A DNA stretch of 64,000 bases from an uncultured Bacteroides sp. (GCA_902168185.1 CABHOV010000024.1:40880-104879); one strand, 5' to 3'; positions 36,607 through 45,553 are shown, numbered from the stretch's first letter. Numbers and translations: made by a program. The notes: a model not told the origin generated them from the sequence alone.

Positions 36607-37376
36607 TACTTGTCAACGATATGCTGACTGATTACTTTATATAGTTCGGCTACAGATTCATCTTGCTGCAAAAACTCCATGTGTTTATCTAGTGTTTCAA
36701 AATCACCACGTCTTGCTGGCCCGGTTTGAGCATTCTCTGGCCCGATCGTTAAACTTTTATTGACCGTCTCAGCAATGAGCGGCTTAAGCCAATCAAAACT
36801 GAGTTTATTTTCTTTCATAATTTCCTGGCTGACCGTGAGCATGTGATTGGTAAAGTTGGAAGCAAACACAGCGGCAACATGCATAGCCTTCCGTTCCTGC
36901 GAAGAGATCTTATGCACGTGCTTGCTGATCGCTTTCGCCATAGAGAATAATATTTTTTCAGTCTCCGTATTTTCGCTTTCAATGAAGAGTGGCACTTCTT
37001 TGAAATCGACCTTCTTGGATTTGCTGAAAGTTTGCAACGGATAGAACACTCCTATATTTGGTGTAGCAGCATAGCGAAGCACATCGAGCGGTAGGCTTCC
37101 GGAGGTATGCACCAGTATAGCGTTCTCAGGAAGTATAATTTCCTGAACGACCGATTCAACAGAATCATCGGATACGGCAATTATAAAGACATGCGAGTTG
37201 CTGGTGGAGAAATCAAGCGTAGCTTTCACTTCGGCTTCATATAGCTTATCGACCAGCGCAGATGCATGAGTCGGATTGCGACTATATACCTCACGTACGG
37301 CAAAATCAGTATTGTCGAGAGCGGGTGCAAGGTGCCACGCTACATTACCGGATCCAATGAAAGAGACAAGTGTCAT
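36597..37376 (-). CDS. Rossmann/DUF2520 oxidoreductase-like protein
   Basis: 259 residues. N-terminal dinucleotide fold MTLVSFIGSGNVAWHLAPAL with GxGNVA, then IIAVSDDSVESVV and FYPLQTFSKSKKVDF, and the helical C-terminal DUF2520 domain (HVAAVFASNFTNHMLT, GPARRGD). Resembles F420-dependent NADP oxidoreductase and pyrroline-carboxylate reductase families. Substrate unknown. It starts 64 bases past the prmC stop on the same strand, so they may be one unit. Confidence 0.85.
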   Translation of the reverse strand: MTLVSFIGSGNVAWHLAPALDNTDFAVREVYSRNPTHASALVDKLYEAEVKATLDFSTSNSHVFIIAVSDDSVESVVQEIILPENAILVHTSGSLPLDVLRYAATPNIGVFYPLQTFSKSKKVDFKEVPLFIESENTETEKILFSMAKAISKHVHKISSQERKAMHVAAVFASNFTNHMLTVSQEIMKENKLSFDWLKPLIAETVNKSLTIGPENAQTGPARRGDFETLDKHMEFLQQDESVAELYKVISQHIVDKYHG

Positions 37377-37439
37377 GGATATATATTTAGTTTATGAATA
37401 TAGCGCTGATAAAACCCTTGTCGGTGGATATCATCGCTA

Positions 37440-38291
37440 TCATATTAAAATTCCTTTTACAATTCTGTCTTTACCATCCAGATCCTTCACGATCTCGATA
37501 TTTTCAAAACGATTTGCATTGAGGAGTGCTGCGACTTCTTGTCCAAACCGTTCGTTGATCTCCATCGCTAACAGCCCTCCGGGCTTTAGGATTTCTGAAG
37601 CGCGTGTAGTGATGGCTTTATAAAATCTAAGCGGATCATCATCCGGTACAAACAAAGCCAGGTGCGGTTCATAGCGCAATACATTTGGATTCATCATTGC
37701 TTCTTCAGCCTGCGCTATATAGGGAGGGTTGCTCACAACAACATCGATACTACTATATGGAATTTTTTCGGATAGTATATCGTGGTGAATGAACGTTACT
37801 GTTGCCTGCAGTCGTAAAGCATTTTCGCGCGCCACCGCCAGTGCCTCATCACTGATGTCCGTTGCATATACCTCAGCGTTCGGTAACTCCTTGACAAGCG
37901 TAACCGGTATACAACCACTCCCCGTGCCAACATCAAGGATCTTTAGTGATGCTTTATTTTTGGAATATACTATAACTTCCTGCACCAGGAATTCTGTTTC
38001 GGGGCGAGGTATCAGCACGGAGGCATTAACCTTAAAGTATCTTCCAAAGAATTCGGCTTCCTCTAAAATATATTGAATAGGTTCATGTTGATTGATGCGA
38101 TAGACAATGGCATAAAGTTGTGCCTCTGCATTCGTTCCTACTAAAACACTTTTTTCAGCAAGAATATCGGTCCTGCTCAGACCCATAATCTTTTCAAATA
38201 CGAGGTGTGCTATGCTCTTGATCTCGTCATTACTTTCCGGAATTGTAATCCGGCTGATGAAATCATGAAAGAGTGCTTTGGAATTCTTCAT
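37440..38291 (-). CDS. prmC: peptide chain release factor N5-glutamine methyltransferase
   Basis: About 283 residues. The N-terminal helical domain contains the EPIQYILEEAEFFGRYFKV block. SAM site LDVGTGSGCIPVTL (about 115) and the substrate motif VVSNPPYIA (about 180) with the NPPY signature for Gln methylation. Modifies the GGQ loop of RF1/RF2. I use the ATG at 38291 (MKNSKALFHDF); an upstream frame to 38327 overlaps the divergent ribD start. Only 29 bases separate it from ribD. Confidence 0.94.
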   Translation of the reverse strand: MKNSKALFHDFISRITIPESNDEIKSIAHLVFEKIMGLSRTDILAEKSVLVGTNAEAQLYAIVYRINQHEPIQYILEEAEFFGRYFKVNASVLIPRPETEFLVQEVIVYSKNKASLKILDVGTGSGCIPVTLVKELPNAEVYATDISDEALAVARENALRLQATVTFIHHDILSEKIPYSSIDVVVSNPPYIAQAEEAMMNPNVLRYEPHLALFVPDDDPLRFYKAITTRASEILKPGGLLAMEINERFGQEVAALLNANRFENIEIVKDLDGKDRIVKGILI

Positions 38292-38320
38292 AGCTTGGCA
38301 ATCTTTGCAAGTATAAGGCA

Positions 38321-39361
38321 ATGACAAAACACGACCACCATATTGATGAAGTTTTTATGCAGCGCACGTTCGAACTGGCGTTGCTCGGCAAAGGAAACGT
38401 TAGCCCCAATCCGCTGGTAGGTTCAGTGATTGTGCACGATGGTAAAATTATAGGTGAAGGCTGGCATAAAAAGTATGGCGAGGCACATGCTGAAGTAAAT
38501 GCTGTGCGCAGTGTTGAAGACAAAAGTATGCTGGCACAAAGTACGGTATATGTGAACCTTGAACCGTGTTCGCATACTGGTAAAACGCCTCCTTGTGCTG
38601 ATATGTTAATGGAGCATAAGGTAAAGAAAGTAGTAGTGGCCAATCTGGATTCCAATCCGCTTGTAGCAGGCAATGGTATAAAGAAACTGCGCGCTGCAGG
38701 TATAGAAGTAGTCACTGGTATTCTTGAAAAACAAGGACGTGAATTGAATAAGCGCTTCTTCACATTCATTGAAAAACAACGCCCCTATATTATACTAAAA
38801 TGGGCTGAGACATCTGATGGATTTATAGCACGCGAGAATTTTGATTCGAAGTGGATCAGCAATGAGTATGCGCGGCAACTGGTACATAAGTGGCGCAGCG
38901 AAGAAGATGGAATATTAGCGGGTGCTCGTACCATAGCATACGATAACCCACAGCTAAATGTGCGTGATTGGTCGGGCAGAGATCCTGTTCGTATTGTGTT
39001 AGATCGTTTTCTGAAACTCTCCACGAAGCTTCATGTGTTCGATAAAAAGCAAAGAACAATTTGTTACAATGTGATGAAACATGAGGAACATACCAATCTG
39101 TCATTAATCCGTGTGGATGAAGATGATTTCATCCGGAATGTAGTGACTGATCTATACAAGCAAAAGATTCAATCTGTAATTGTAGAAGGTGGTGCCGCTA
39201 CACTTTCGATGTTTATAGAAAATGATTTATGGGACGAAGCCCGTATTTTTATCGCTCCACAAAAATTCGGAAAAGGTATACCGGCACCTCGGCATCGTGG
39301 TGCACTCGTTGAACAGCAAACTATTGCAGGCGATGGTTTAAACTTCTACCGTGCTGGCTAA
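38321..39361 (+). CDS. ribD: bifunctional riboflavin deaminase/reductase
   Basis: 346 residues. The N-terminal deaminase has zinc motif GEAHAEVNAV and PCSHTGKTPPCAD. The C-terminal reductase has IILKWAETSDGFIA, the AGARTIAYDNPQLNVR block and VIVEGGAATLSMFIENDLWDE. Converts the pyrimidine intermediate in riboflavin synthesis. The C-terminus is short after DGLNFYRAG but complete. Divergent from prmC. Confidence 0.95.
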   Translation: MTKHDHHIDEVFMQRTFELALLGKGNVSPNPLVGSVIVHDGKIIGEGWHKKYGEAHAEVNAVRSVEDKSMLAQSTVYVNLEPCSHTGKTPPCADMLMEHKVKKVVVANLDSNPLVAGNGIKKLRAAGIEVVTGILEKQGRELNKRFFTFIEKQRPYIILKWAETSDGFIARENFDSKWISNEYARQLVHKWRSEEDGILAGARTIAYDNPQLNVRDWSGRDPVRIVLDRFLKLSTKLHVFDKKQRTICYNVMKHEEHTNLSLIRVDEDDFIRNVVTDLYKQKIQSVIVEGGAATLSMFIENDLWDEARIFIAPQKFGKGIPAPRHRGALVEQQTIAGDGLNFYRAG

Positions 39362-39684
39362 TACTCCCGTCCATATACCTCTATCAGTAGGGGTCTTATC
39401 ATGCGGCAGGCAATAAGTGTGTATTTGTTCTTTATCATTCAGGTATATAAAACCAGAATTGTGTCTGGAAATTTTATTTTAACAAAGTGAAGGGCTGATA
39501 TAGGCCCAATGCATTGTATGCCTGAATTTCGGATGTATAGATGTTTTTTTGCTGCTAACTTGTTTGTCATCCTAATTGCCAACCTTTTTGACACCCTTCA
39601 TTCGTAGCAAGTCATGCTAATTAACTGGAGATTTGCAGCTGTAACTAAAGGAGACATCTGCTTTACCAATAATAGCATTAACCT
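39362..39684 (+). other. 323-base intergenic region, no gene seen
   Basis: Between ribD and the first STAS-like gene. No convincing ORF, RNA hairpin or exact TAnnTTTG box close to the next start; it carries several TATA and TTTTGA-like stretches only. The promoter of the next gene must lie here but I cannot place it. Confidence 0.5.
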
Positions 39685-40131
39685 ATGATGACAACTTATT
39701 TTGATACCGATTACAAGACCATTCAGTACGATTCCAAACATCATATTCTGATAGGCACCTGGAAGCTCCCTCCTACTTCAGCTGAGTATAGAACCGGGAT
39801 GATGGCCATGATCGATGCCATGGAGAAATTCAAAACAGGAAGGTTGGTTTATGATGCTATAAATCTTGGCATTATTCTTCAAGAGGATCAACAATGGTCT
39901 GCAAAAGAATGGCGAAGCCTGGCAGTCGCGGTCGGCCATTCTAAAGTTTCCTTTCTTCTTTCGGAAGATATTTTTTCAAAGATGTCAACGGAAGACATGA
40001 TGTCGGAGGCTGACAACGATGTGTCGTATGCTTACTTCAACAGAATGCAAGATGCTATCCGGTGGGTTGTTTTACCACAGCAGAAGAACGGTGTTGAAAT
40101 TAAAGGGTTCAAATCCATAACGGATAAGTAA
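39685..40131 (+). CDS. small STAS/SpoIIAA-like protein
   Basis: 148 residues, no signal peptide or membrane segment. It has an alternating strand-helix pattern (ILIGTWKLPPTSAEYRTGM, GRLVYDAINLGII, EWRSLAVAVGHSKVSFLLSED, ending AIRWVV) like the STAS/SpoIIAA fold of Cytophagales small proteins. It shares the layout, not close sequence, of the tandem genes at 40519 and 40986 (e.g. a conserved AEYRTGM / EQFVIIN strand-turn position). Function unknown; possibly a regulatory or anti-anti-sigma-like protein, inference only. Confidence 0.6.
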   Translation: MMTTYFDTDYKTIQYDSKHHILIGTWKLPPTSAEYRTGMMAMIDAMEKFKTGRLVYDAINLGIILQEDQQWSAKEWRSLAVAVGHSKVSFLLSEDIFSKMSTEDMMSEADNDVSYAYFNRMQDAIRWVVLPQQKNGVEIKGFKSITDK

Positions 40132-40518
40132 ACATCGCGGCAAGCGTGTTATCAACATTATAGGTGATTCATATAAACTGTATAAGCTATTGTGGTTTCT
40201 GCCATGCGCTATACATGCTATTTGAAGGACCACTCGCTGACAACCTCATTTGTGTAAGAAAATTTTGGTTTAACAACCTTCTGTATATAGTATACCCCTT
40301 CGAACGGTACAAGATATAGTGATAACTCCATTCAATCAGTGATATAGGTACCAGGCTGCACAATATGTCTGCAGGGATCATGTGTCATGCAATGGGTTAC
40401 ATATAACTATACCCTGTCAATCAACCTACAAGGGTATGTTAATTGAAAATGGCTCTTCTTTTCCCCTTTGAAATTGTTGTAGCTATGCACTCTATTTATT
40501 GACAAGATCTTTACTAAA
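40132..40518 (+). other. 387-base intergenic region, no gene seen
   Basis: Between STAS-like genes 1 and 2. Contains a loose inverted repeat (ATACCC near 40412 with GGGTAT near 40432) and TATA-rich text. No good ORF on either strand and no clear promoter box. Confidence 0.45.
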
Positions 40519-40947
40519 ATGAATTTGAACATGCAAAAATTTTTTGAAAACGAAAGCGCACAAGTATACTTTGATGCTACACTTGATACTCTGTTTCTGG
40601 AGTACACAAATAAAGTCATTAACCATGAGCAATTTGTTATCATTAATACGGCTGTATTAAACACATTCGTAAAACTGCAAACTGTAAAATTTGTAGCGGA
40701 CATTCGGAAGATGGGCGTTATCGGCATCGAGTCACAAAGGTGGATTGTTGATAATCTTTTGCCCGGTATCGTAAAACATCTCAACGGGAAAAAGCCTGTT
40801 GTTATTCAATTAATGGATGCATCTGAAATCTTCGCGAAACTGGCTGGTAATAAAATTAAAGAGAACTCACAGAATGCTATTCCAGACTTTCAGGTGATCC
40901 AATTTACGGATCGCGCTAAAATGGAAACATATTTAAGAAGCGTTTAG
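40519..40947 (+). CDS. STAS-like small protein, tandem copy A
   Basis: 142 residues; ATG at 40519 (an in-frame ATG at 40531 is also possible). Same fold pattern as the next gene: strand YFDATLDTLFLEYTNKV, core EQFVIINTAVLNTFVKLQTV, helix FVADIRKMGVIGIESQR, then LLPGIVKHLN. It is a close paralogue of copy B. The core of both genes is nearly identical in DNA while both ends have diverged. No catalytic motif, Cys or signal seen; soluble protein of unknown role. Confidence 0.75.
   Translation: MNLNMQKFFENESAQVYFDATLDTLFLEYTNKVINHEQFVIINTAVLNTFVKLQTVKFVADIRKMGVIGIESQRWIVDNLLPGIVKHLNGKKPVVIQLMDASEIFAKLAGNKIKENSQNAIPDFQVIQFTDRAKMETYLRSV
40629..40692 (+). repeat. Homogenised 64-base block, copy A
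   Basis: 63 of 64 bases identical to 41084-41147, codes for part of the QFVIINTAVLN...KLQTVKF core. Flanking 90-100 bases differ at many, mostly synonymous, positions. Confidence 0.85.
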
Positions 40948-40985
40948 AGAAGTATCTATATATCATATTGAGGATACATTTGAGC

Positions 40986-41408
40986 ATGCAGAACCTTTTT
41001 GAAAACCAAAGCTCACGAATATATTTTGATGCCTCCCTTGACGCTCTATTCTTAGAGTATACGAATAAGGTTATTAGTCACGGGCAATTTGTTATCATTA
41101 ATACGGCTGTATTAAACGCATTCGTAAAACTGCAAACTGTAAAATTTATTGCAGACATTCGGAAGATGGGTGTTATCAGCACGGAGTCGCAAAAATTGGT
41201 TGTCGACTATCTTTTGCCCGGTATGGTAAAACATCTCAATAGGAAAGATCTGATTCATGTTCAGCTTGTGAATGAAGCCGATGTCTTTTCAAAGATTGCT
41301 GCAAATACCATCAAGGACAAATCTTCCCGCACAATGAAGAGCATTCAGATATCACAATTTCATGATTGTGCAAAAATGGAAGCCTACCTGAAAAGCATCA
41401 TACTATAA
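40986..41408 (+). CDS. STAS-like small protein, tandem copy B
   Basis: About 140 residues from the ATG at 40986 (MQNLFENQSSRIYFDAS). A TTG at 40968 lies upstream, but an exact TAnnTTTG sequence (40975-40982) overlaps that region, so the ATG is preferred. Paralogous to copy A over the whole length, closest in residues about 20-75; the C-terminal third (e.g. IHVQLVNEADVFSKIAANT) is clearly diverged. Starts 38 bases after copy A, so probably co-transcribed. Function unknown. Confidence 0.75.
   Translation: MQNLFENQSSRIYFDASLDALFLEYTNKVISHGQFVIINTAVLNAFVKLQTVKFIADIRKMGVISTESQKLVVDYLLPGMVKHLNRKDLIHVQLVNEADVFSKIAANTIKDKSSRTMKSIQISQFHDCAKMEAYLKSIIL
41084..41147 (+). repeat. Homogenised 64-base block, copy B
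   Basis: Counterpart of 40629-40692, with one substitution in 64 bases (a single A/G in the Thr/Ala codon). Confidence 0.85.
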
Positions 41409-41432
41409 AAAAACATTTATAGTATATATCGG

Positions 41433-42149
41433 TTAACCGCCAACTGTTAATGATTTTTTTACACTTCGAAAAAAATCCATGATCAGGGCGTTGGGTTTCT
41501 CCAAAGAGGAATCCAGCGGAGGCTGAAAAAGAGTGCCTTTAAAAAAGCGATGCCCTTTCAATTCTAAGCCGCGTACTTCTCCATCACGAGAAAAGGCCGT
41601 AAATACAAACGGTGGCTGTTGAAGTTTGTCTCTATAGGCAGCATTAACACCGTAGTTACAATTAAAGAAACCGGTAATAACATCGCTCTTTAATATAGTA
41701 TATAGCCACGATTCTTTATCTGTAATAATAACCTCTTCCTGCTGACCTTTTAATGAACAGCTTAATTTAGAAATTACCAGTTGGGGTGCGTCAGGTTCAC
41801 TCTCTTCATGACCGGCATTTTGTATTCCGAGTATATTTTTAGCGTACTCCACAACCATATACTGAAACCCACCACAGGTACCGAAGATCGGAAAGTTATT
41901 TTCACGTGCCCATTGTATAATCCGGTATACAGCTTCATCATTTTTATACGGCGAACCTGGGGCGATCCAGATGCCATCGGTATATTTTGGCAGAGATGCC
42001 GGTTCCGGGGTTACATCGGTGGCAATCCACGTTGCTTCGAAGGGAAAATTCAGGTGCCCTCTGCAGTGCTCGATCGCATCGTTCAATGCACGGTGTGTAT
42101 GTTTGCTATCGGTATAATCACCAATGATCGCTATTCGGAGAGGCTTCAT
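41433..42149 (-). CDS. CTP-synthase C-terminal-related amidotransferase-like protein
   Basis: 238 residues. A class I glutamine-amidotransferase fold: LRIAIIGDYTDSKHTHRALN at the start, GIWIAPGSP oxyanion strand, and nucleophile elbow PIFGTCGGFQYMVVEY (Cys92). The usual catalytic His-Glu pair of PyrG, in a QFHPEF-type strand, aligns with LFQPPLDS near residue 207, so His and Glu are replaced by Gln and Pro. It resembles the family named CTP synthase C-terminal region-related (seleno)protein, in which the elbow residue is Cys or selenocysteine. The synthetase domain is absent. Glutaminase activity by the normal triad is therefore unlikely. Confidence 0.78.
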   Translation of the reverse strand: MKPLRIAIIGDYTDSKHTHRALNDAIEHCRGHLNFPFEATWIATDVTPEPASLPKYTDGIWIAPGSPYKNDEAVYRIIQWARENNFPIFGTCGGFQYMVVEYAKNILGIQNAGHEESEPDAPQLVISKLSCSLKGQQEEVIITDKESWLYTILKSDVITGFFNCNYGVNAAYRDKLQQPPFVFTAFSRDGEVRGLELKGHRFFKGTLFQPPLDSSLEKPNALIMDFFRSVKKSLTVGG

Positions 42150-42229
42150 AAGAATAATAAATCCGTCATAACAAGGCTTGATTTACTATATATAGATCAA
42201 TCGATGTTATGACAGATATTTTTTAAAGA

Positions 42230-42958
42230 CTACGCAAGTCGTTTTGCTACTTCATCCCAATTAATAACATTATACCAGTTAGCAACATACTCGTTGCGTT
42301 TATTCTGATACTTGAGATAATAGGCGTGCTCCCACACATCTAACGCGAGTAGCGGAGTACCTTTCAAATCACTCGCATCCATAAGCGGATTATCCTGGTT
42401 AGGCGTTGAACCGATCTTTAGTTTACCTCCGTCTTTTACTAGCCAGGCCCAGCCAGAACCAAAGCGCGTCATCGCGGCCTGTGTAAATTGCTCTTTGAAT
42501 TTATCGAACGATCCGAAAGAACCATTGATAGCATCGGCTACCTTGCCTGTAGGTGCAGCACTGCCAGGCTTCATTACTTGCCAGAAGAAATTATGATTCC
42601 ATGCACCCCCACCGTTGTTTCTTGCTTTCGCAGATAACTTGGAAGCATTGGCAAAGAAATCTTTCTCCGACTCAAAAGTAATTTTATCAGCAGCGATCGC
42701 TTCGTTTACATTTTTTATATAAGCGGTATGATGCTTGGTATAATGAATCTCCATCGTGGTTGCATCAATGGAAGGTTCCAATGCTCCATACGCATAAGGC
42801 AGACTAACCTGCGAAAACTGAAGCGCTGATCCCGGTATTATACCGGAGTGTGAAGACGTGGTTTCCGAAAAGGCCTTAAAGGCCAATGACGTTCCGAGCG
42901 CTGTAAGGGTTGTAGCTTTAAAGGCTTGCTGCACAAATTCTCTTCGGGTTGTTTTCAT
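42230..42958 (-). CDS. Tat-exported Fe/Mn superoxide dismutase
   Basis: About 242 residues. Starts MKTTRREFVQQAFKATTLTA: a twin-arginine signal (TRREF) with a hydrophobic stretch, cleaved before residue about 40. The SOD domain has metal His in MEIHYTKHHTAYIKNV and GGGAWNHNFFW, and DVWEHAYYLKYQNKR supplies Asp and His. Fe or Mn preference is not readable. Its export suggests protection of the periplasm from superoxide. ATG at 42958; an upstream in-frame ATG at 42991 would spoil the Tat signal. Confidence 0.93.
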   Translation of the reverse strand: MKTTRREFVQQAFKATTLTALGTSLAFKAFSETTSSHSGIIPGSALQFSQVSLPYAYGALEPSIDATTMEIHYTKHHTAYIKNVNEAIAADKITFESEKDFFANASKLSAKARNNGGGAWNHNFFWQVMKPGSAAPTGKVADAINGSFGSFDKFKEQFTQAAMTRFGSGWAWLVKDGGKLKIGSTPNQDNPLMDASDLKGTPLLALDVWEHAYYLKYQNKRNEYVANWYNVINWDEVAKRLA

Positions 42959-43065
42959 AAACAGATATATTAAAATGTGATACTCCTGCAACCTATGTGG
43001 CCGCTTTTACCTGCACGAAATTTAGCCAAAAATATTTAGCTTGCACGGAAACAAATGTGTGTGTT

Positions 43066-44037
43066 ATGAATGAAATATTATATGATGAAATTCCTTCACT
43101 TGATCTGGCCGACTACCATGGTGGTGATGATAAAAGAAAAAATAAGTTTGTAGCCGAACTCGGTGCAGCATATCATAATATTGGCTTCGTAGCCATCCGG
43201 AATCATTTCCTCACGGATGCTATGCAGCAGGATCTTTATAAAGCCATTAAAAGTTTTTTTGCATTGCCGGATGATGTAAAGAAAAAATATGAAAGACCCG
43301 ACATGGCTGGCCAACGCGGATATACCGGTAAAGGAAAAGAACATGCCAAGGGAAGAAACACCGGTGACCTCAAAGAATTTTACCACGTAGGTCAAGACCT
43401 GCCGGGTACAGAACTTGAAAAAGAAAATTATCCTGCTAATGTTTGGCCGAGCGAAGTTCCTGAGTTGGAGAAGGTAAGTGTCGAAGTCTACCGTGCGCTT
43501 GAAAAGACAGGCACCTATATGTTACGGGCTATAGCGCTATACCTGGAGTTGCCTGAAAATTACTTTGATGACAAGATCAAACACGGCAATAGTATTTTGC
43601 GCCCTATCCATTACTATCCGATTGAAAATCCGGATGCTGTTCCTGAAGATGCTGTGCGCGCTGCAGAGCATGGTGATATAAATCTGATCACACTGCTGAT
43701 GGGTGCCAGTGCAGATGGACTGCAAGTACTTCGCAGAGATGGCAAGTGGATTCCGATTACGGCACTGCCTGATCAGCTTGTTGTAAATGTAGGAGACATG
43801 CTGGAGCGTCTTACAAACAAGAAATTAAAATCAACTATACATCGCGTTGTTAATCCACCACGACAGTTGATGAATACCCCACGCTACTCAATACCTTTCT
43901 TTATGCACCCACGCTCAGAGATGAGTCTTGCATCGCTGGAGAGTTGTGTGGATTCAGAAAATCCAAAGCAGTGGGAAGATATAACAGCAGGCGAATTTCT
44001 CGATCAACGCTTGCGCGAGATAGGTTTGAAAAAATAA
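43066..44037 (+). CDS. isopenicillin-N-synthase-like 2-oxoglutarate/Fe(II) oxygenase
   Basis: About 323 residues. N-terminal DIOX_N part (IPSLDLADY, HNIGFVAIRNHFL, FFALPDDVKKKYE) and C-terminal jelly-roll with iron ligands His and Asp in AEHGDINLITLLMGA, His in STIHRVVNPPRQ, and an Arg that binds 2-oxoglutarate in PRYSIPFFMHP. Bacterial homologues of this type are of uncertain substrate. ATG at 43066 (MNEILYDEIPS); a longer in-frame start at 42997 lies too close to the divergent SOD gene. No co-transcribed biosynthetic genes. Confidence 0.9.
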   Translation: MNEILYDEIPSLDLADYHGGDDKRKNKFVAELGAAYHNIGFVAIRNHFLTDAMQQDLYKAIKSFFALPDDVKKKYERPDMAGQRGYTGKGKEHAKGRNTGDLKEFYHVGQDLPGTELEKENYPANVWPSEVPELEKVSVEVYRALEKTGTYMLRAIALYLELPENYFDDKIKHGNSILRPIHYYPIENPDAVPEDAVRAAEHGDINLITLLMGASADGLQVLRRDGKWIPITALPDQLVVNVGDMLERLTNKKLKSTIHRVVNPPRQLMNTPRYSIPFFMHPRSEMSLASLESCVDSENPKQWEDITAGEFLDQRLREIGLKK

Positions 44038-44083
44038 AAGCAGTATAAATAAGTGAGCATGCTGACTGGTATATATCTATAGA

Positions 44084-45283
44084 ATGATCGAGCGGGTTCG
44101 ATACTATATCTTCTTGCGCGATGTGCTGATGCTGGCGGTTACTACGTTTGGTGGACCGCAGGCTCACTTGGCTCATTTTCAAAAAGTACTCGTTGATAAA
44201 CGGAAATATCTGACAGAGGACGATCTGATGGAGATCAATTCCCTCTGTCAGATTCTTCCTGGCCCTACCTCTACGCAAACCTTAACAGCAATTGGTTTTA
44301 AGATAGGCGGCCCTAATCTCGCATACCTCACGCTTATTGTATGGATTCTTCCCGCAGTTATACTCATGACATTAGCTGCCATGCTCATGTCGAGCATCGA
44401 AGAAAAAAAATGGTCGCTTGAATTTACACGGTTTATACAACCGATGGCCGTTGGCTTCGTGAGCTATGGCGCCTATATGATCATTCAAAAAACCATTCGC
44501 ACAAAAACAGCTGTAGTCCTTATGATTATAGCGGCTATACTTTCATATCTGATACAAACACCGTATGTGTTCCCGGTTATACTGTTATGCTCAGGTTTAC
44601 TTACCGCATTGAAGTATAAAAAACAACCCAAGGAAGAAAAGGTAAGAATTGTAGTGCCGTGGGCTAACTTTTTATTGTGGGCAGGTGTATTGATCTTTGC
44701 TGCAGCGTTGGGTGGTATAACAAAGGCTCTACCGGTACGGTTGTTCGAAAATTTTTATCGTAACGGAAGCCTTATTTTCGGTGGTGGGCAAGTACTCACT
44801 CCGTTGTTATATACTGAGTTTGTTCAATACGCTCCGAAGCAATATTTAACTTCAGGAGAATTTTTATCAGGCTATGCCATTGCTCAATCATTACCCGGAC
44901 CGGTATTTTCATTCAGCTCCTATATAGGAGCATTGTCTATGAGGGAGTATGGTACAGGTGGAGAAATTATAGGGGCACTTGTCTCTGCTTTCGGAATTTT
45001 TCTTCCCGGCACATTTCTTATCTTCTTTGTAATTCGCTTCTGGGAAAGTTTGAAACGTTATCGCGCTGTACGCGCATCACTCGAAGGTATAACTGCGGCC
45101 AGTTCAGGATTAGTAGCAGCTTCTGCTGTTATACTCTTTCAGCCATTGGAAAATACAGTCATGAATTTCAGTGTTACTATAGCAACCTTTCTATTGCTTG
45201 CTTTTACAAAAATTCCTTCTCCCTTAATTATTCTGGGTGGATTGCTACTCGGATTTTTTGTTCGTTGGGTGACATCACAATAG
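44084..45283 (+). CDS. chrA: chromate transporter family protein
   Basis: 399 residues, two homologous halves of about six helices each. The first starts with FGGPQAHLAHFQKVLVDK...LCQILPGPTSTQTLTAIGF, the second has FGGGQVLTPLLYTEFVQ and GYAIAQSLPGPVFSFSSYIG. The (FGG)(PQ/GQ) and LPGP(T/V) motifs recur in each half, as in CHR-family long-chain proteins. It probably exports chromate/sulfate-like anions; chrB is absent. ATG at 44084, following the oxygenase gene by 46 bases. Confidence 0.92.
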   Translation: MIERVRYYIFLRDVLMLAVTTFGGPQAHLAHFQKVLVDKRKYLTEDDLMEINSLCQILPGPTSTQTLTAIGFKIGGPNLAYLTLIVWILPAVILMTLAAMLMSSIEEKKWSLEFTRFIQPMAVGFVSYGAYMIIQKTIRTKTAVVLMIIAAILSYLIQTPYVFPVILLCSGLLTALKYKKQPKEEKVRIVVPWANFLLWAGVLIFAAALGGITKALPVRLFENFYRNGSLIFGGGQVLTPLLYTEFVQYAPKQYLTSGEFLSGYAIAQSLPGPVFSFSSYIGALSMREYGTGGEIIGALVSAFGIFLPGTFLIFFVIRFWESLKRYRAVRASLEGITAASSGLVAASAVILFQPLENTVMNFSVTIATFLLLAFTKIPSPLIILGGLLLGFFVRWVTSQ

Positions 45284-45298
45284 TTGATAAAAAAAATC

Positions 45299-45553
45299 TT
45301 AGTCGAGATCGACTGGTAATTTAATCTGATCAGAATAGAATTGCATGCGCGAATGATTCGTGTCCAACGGAATTATCTTCTCGATTATTGTATTCTTATG
45401 ATTAATAAAAACTTCAACATAAAAATTTCCGAGGAGGTAAAGATTAACTTTATACCCATAGTATCGTATCGCCATGATGAACGTACCTTTTTCGTACAGC
45501 ACATCAATTTTCTCCTCGAGCGCCAGCTTTTTATATTCCTTCCACACGATCAT
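45299..45553 (-). CDS. conserved small hypothetical protein
   Basis: 84 residues from the ATG at 45553 (MIVWKEYKKLALEEKIDVLY). Predominantly alternating hydrophobic strands with charged turns (TFIMAIRYYGYKVNLYLLGN, FYVEVFINHKNTIIEKIIPLD). No signal peptide or membrane segment. Downstream gene starts 45 bases away on the same strand order (the hydrolase), without a terminator, so it may be transcribed with the dienelactone-hydrolase gene. Not recognised; might be a small soluble regulator. The upstream ATG at 45586 gives a worse start. Confidence 0.55.
   Translation of the reverse strand: MIVWKEYKKLALEEKIDVLYEKGTFIMAIRYYGYKVNLYLLGNFYVEVFINHKNTIIEKIIPLDTNHSRMQFYSDQIKLPVDLD

Noticed and set aside
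39400..39684. Riboswitch or structured RNA downstream of ribD
   Set aside because: No FMN-element-like conserved bases or convincing stems.
40975..40982. Exact TAnnTTTG (TACATTTG) before STAS-like copy B
   Set aside because: Ends 3 bases before the ATG at 40986, too close to be its promoter; probably chance or only a weak internal site.
45299..45553. Possible toxin or immunity protein role for the 84-residue gene
   Set aside because: No toxin partner or motif; only size.
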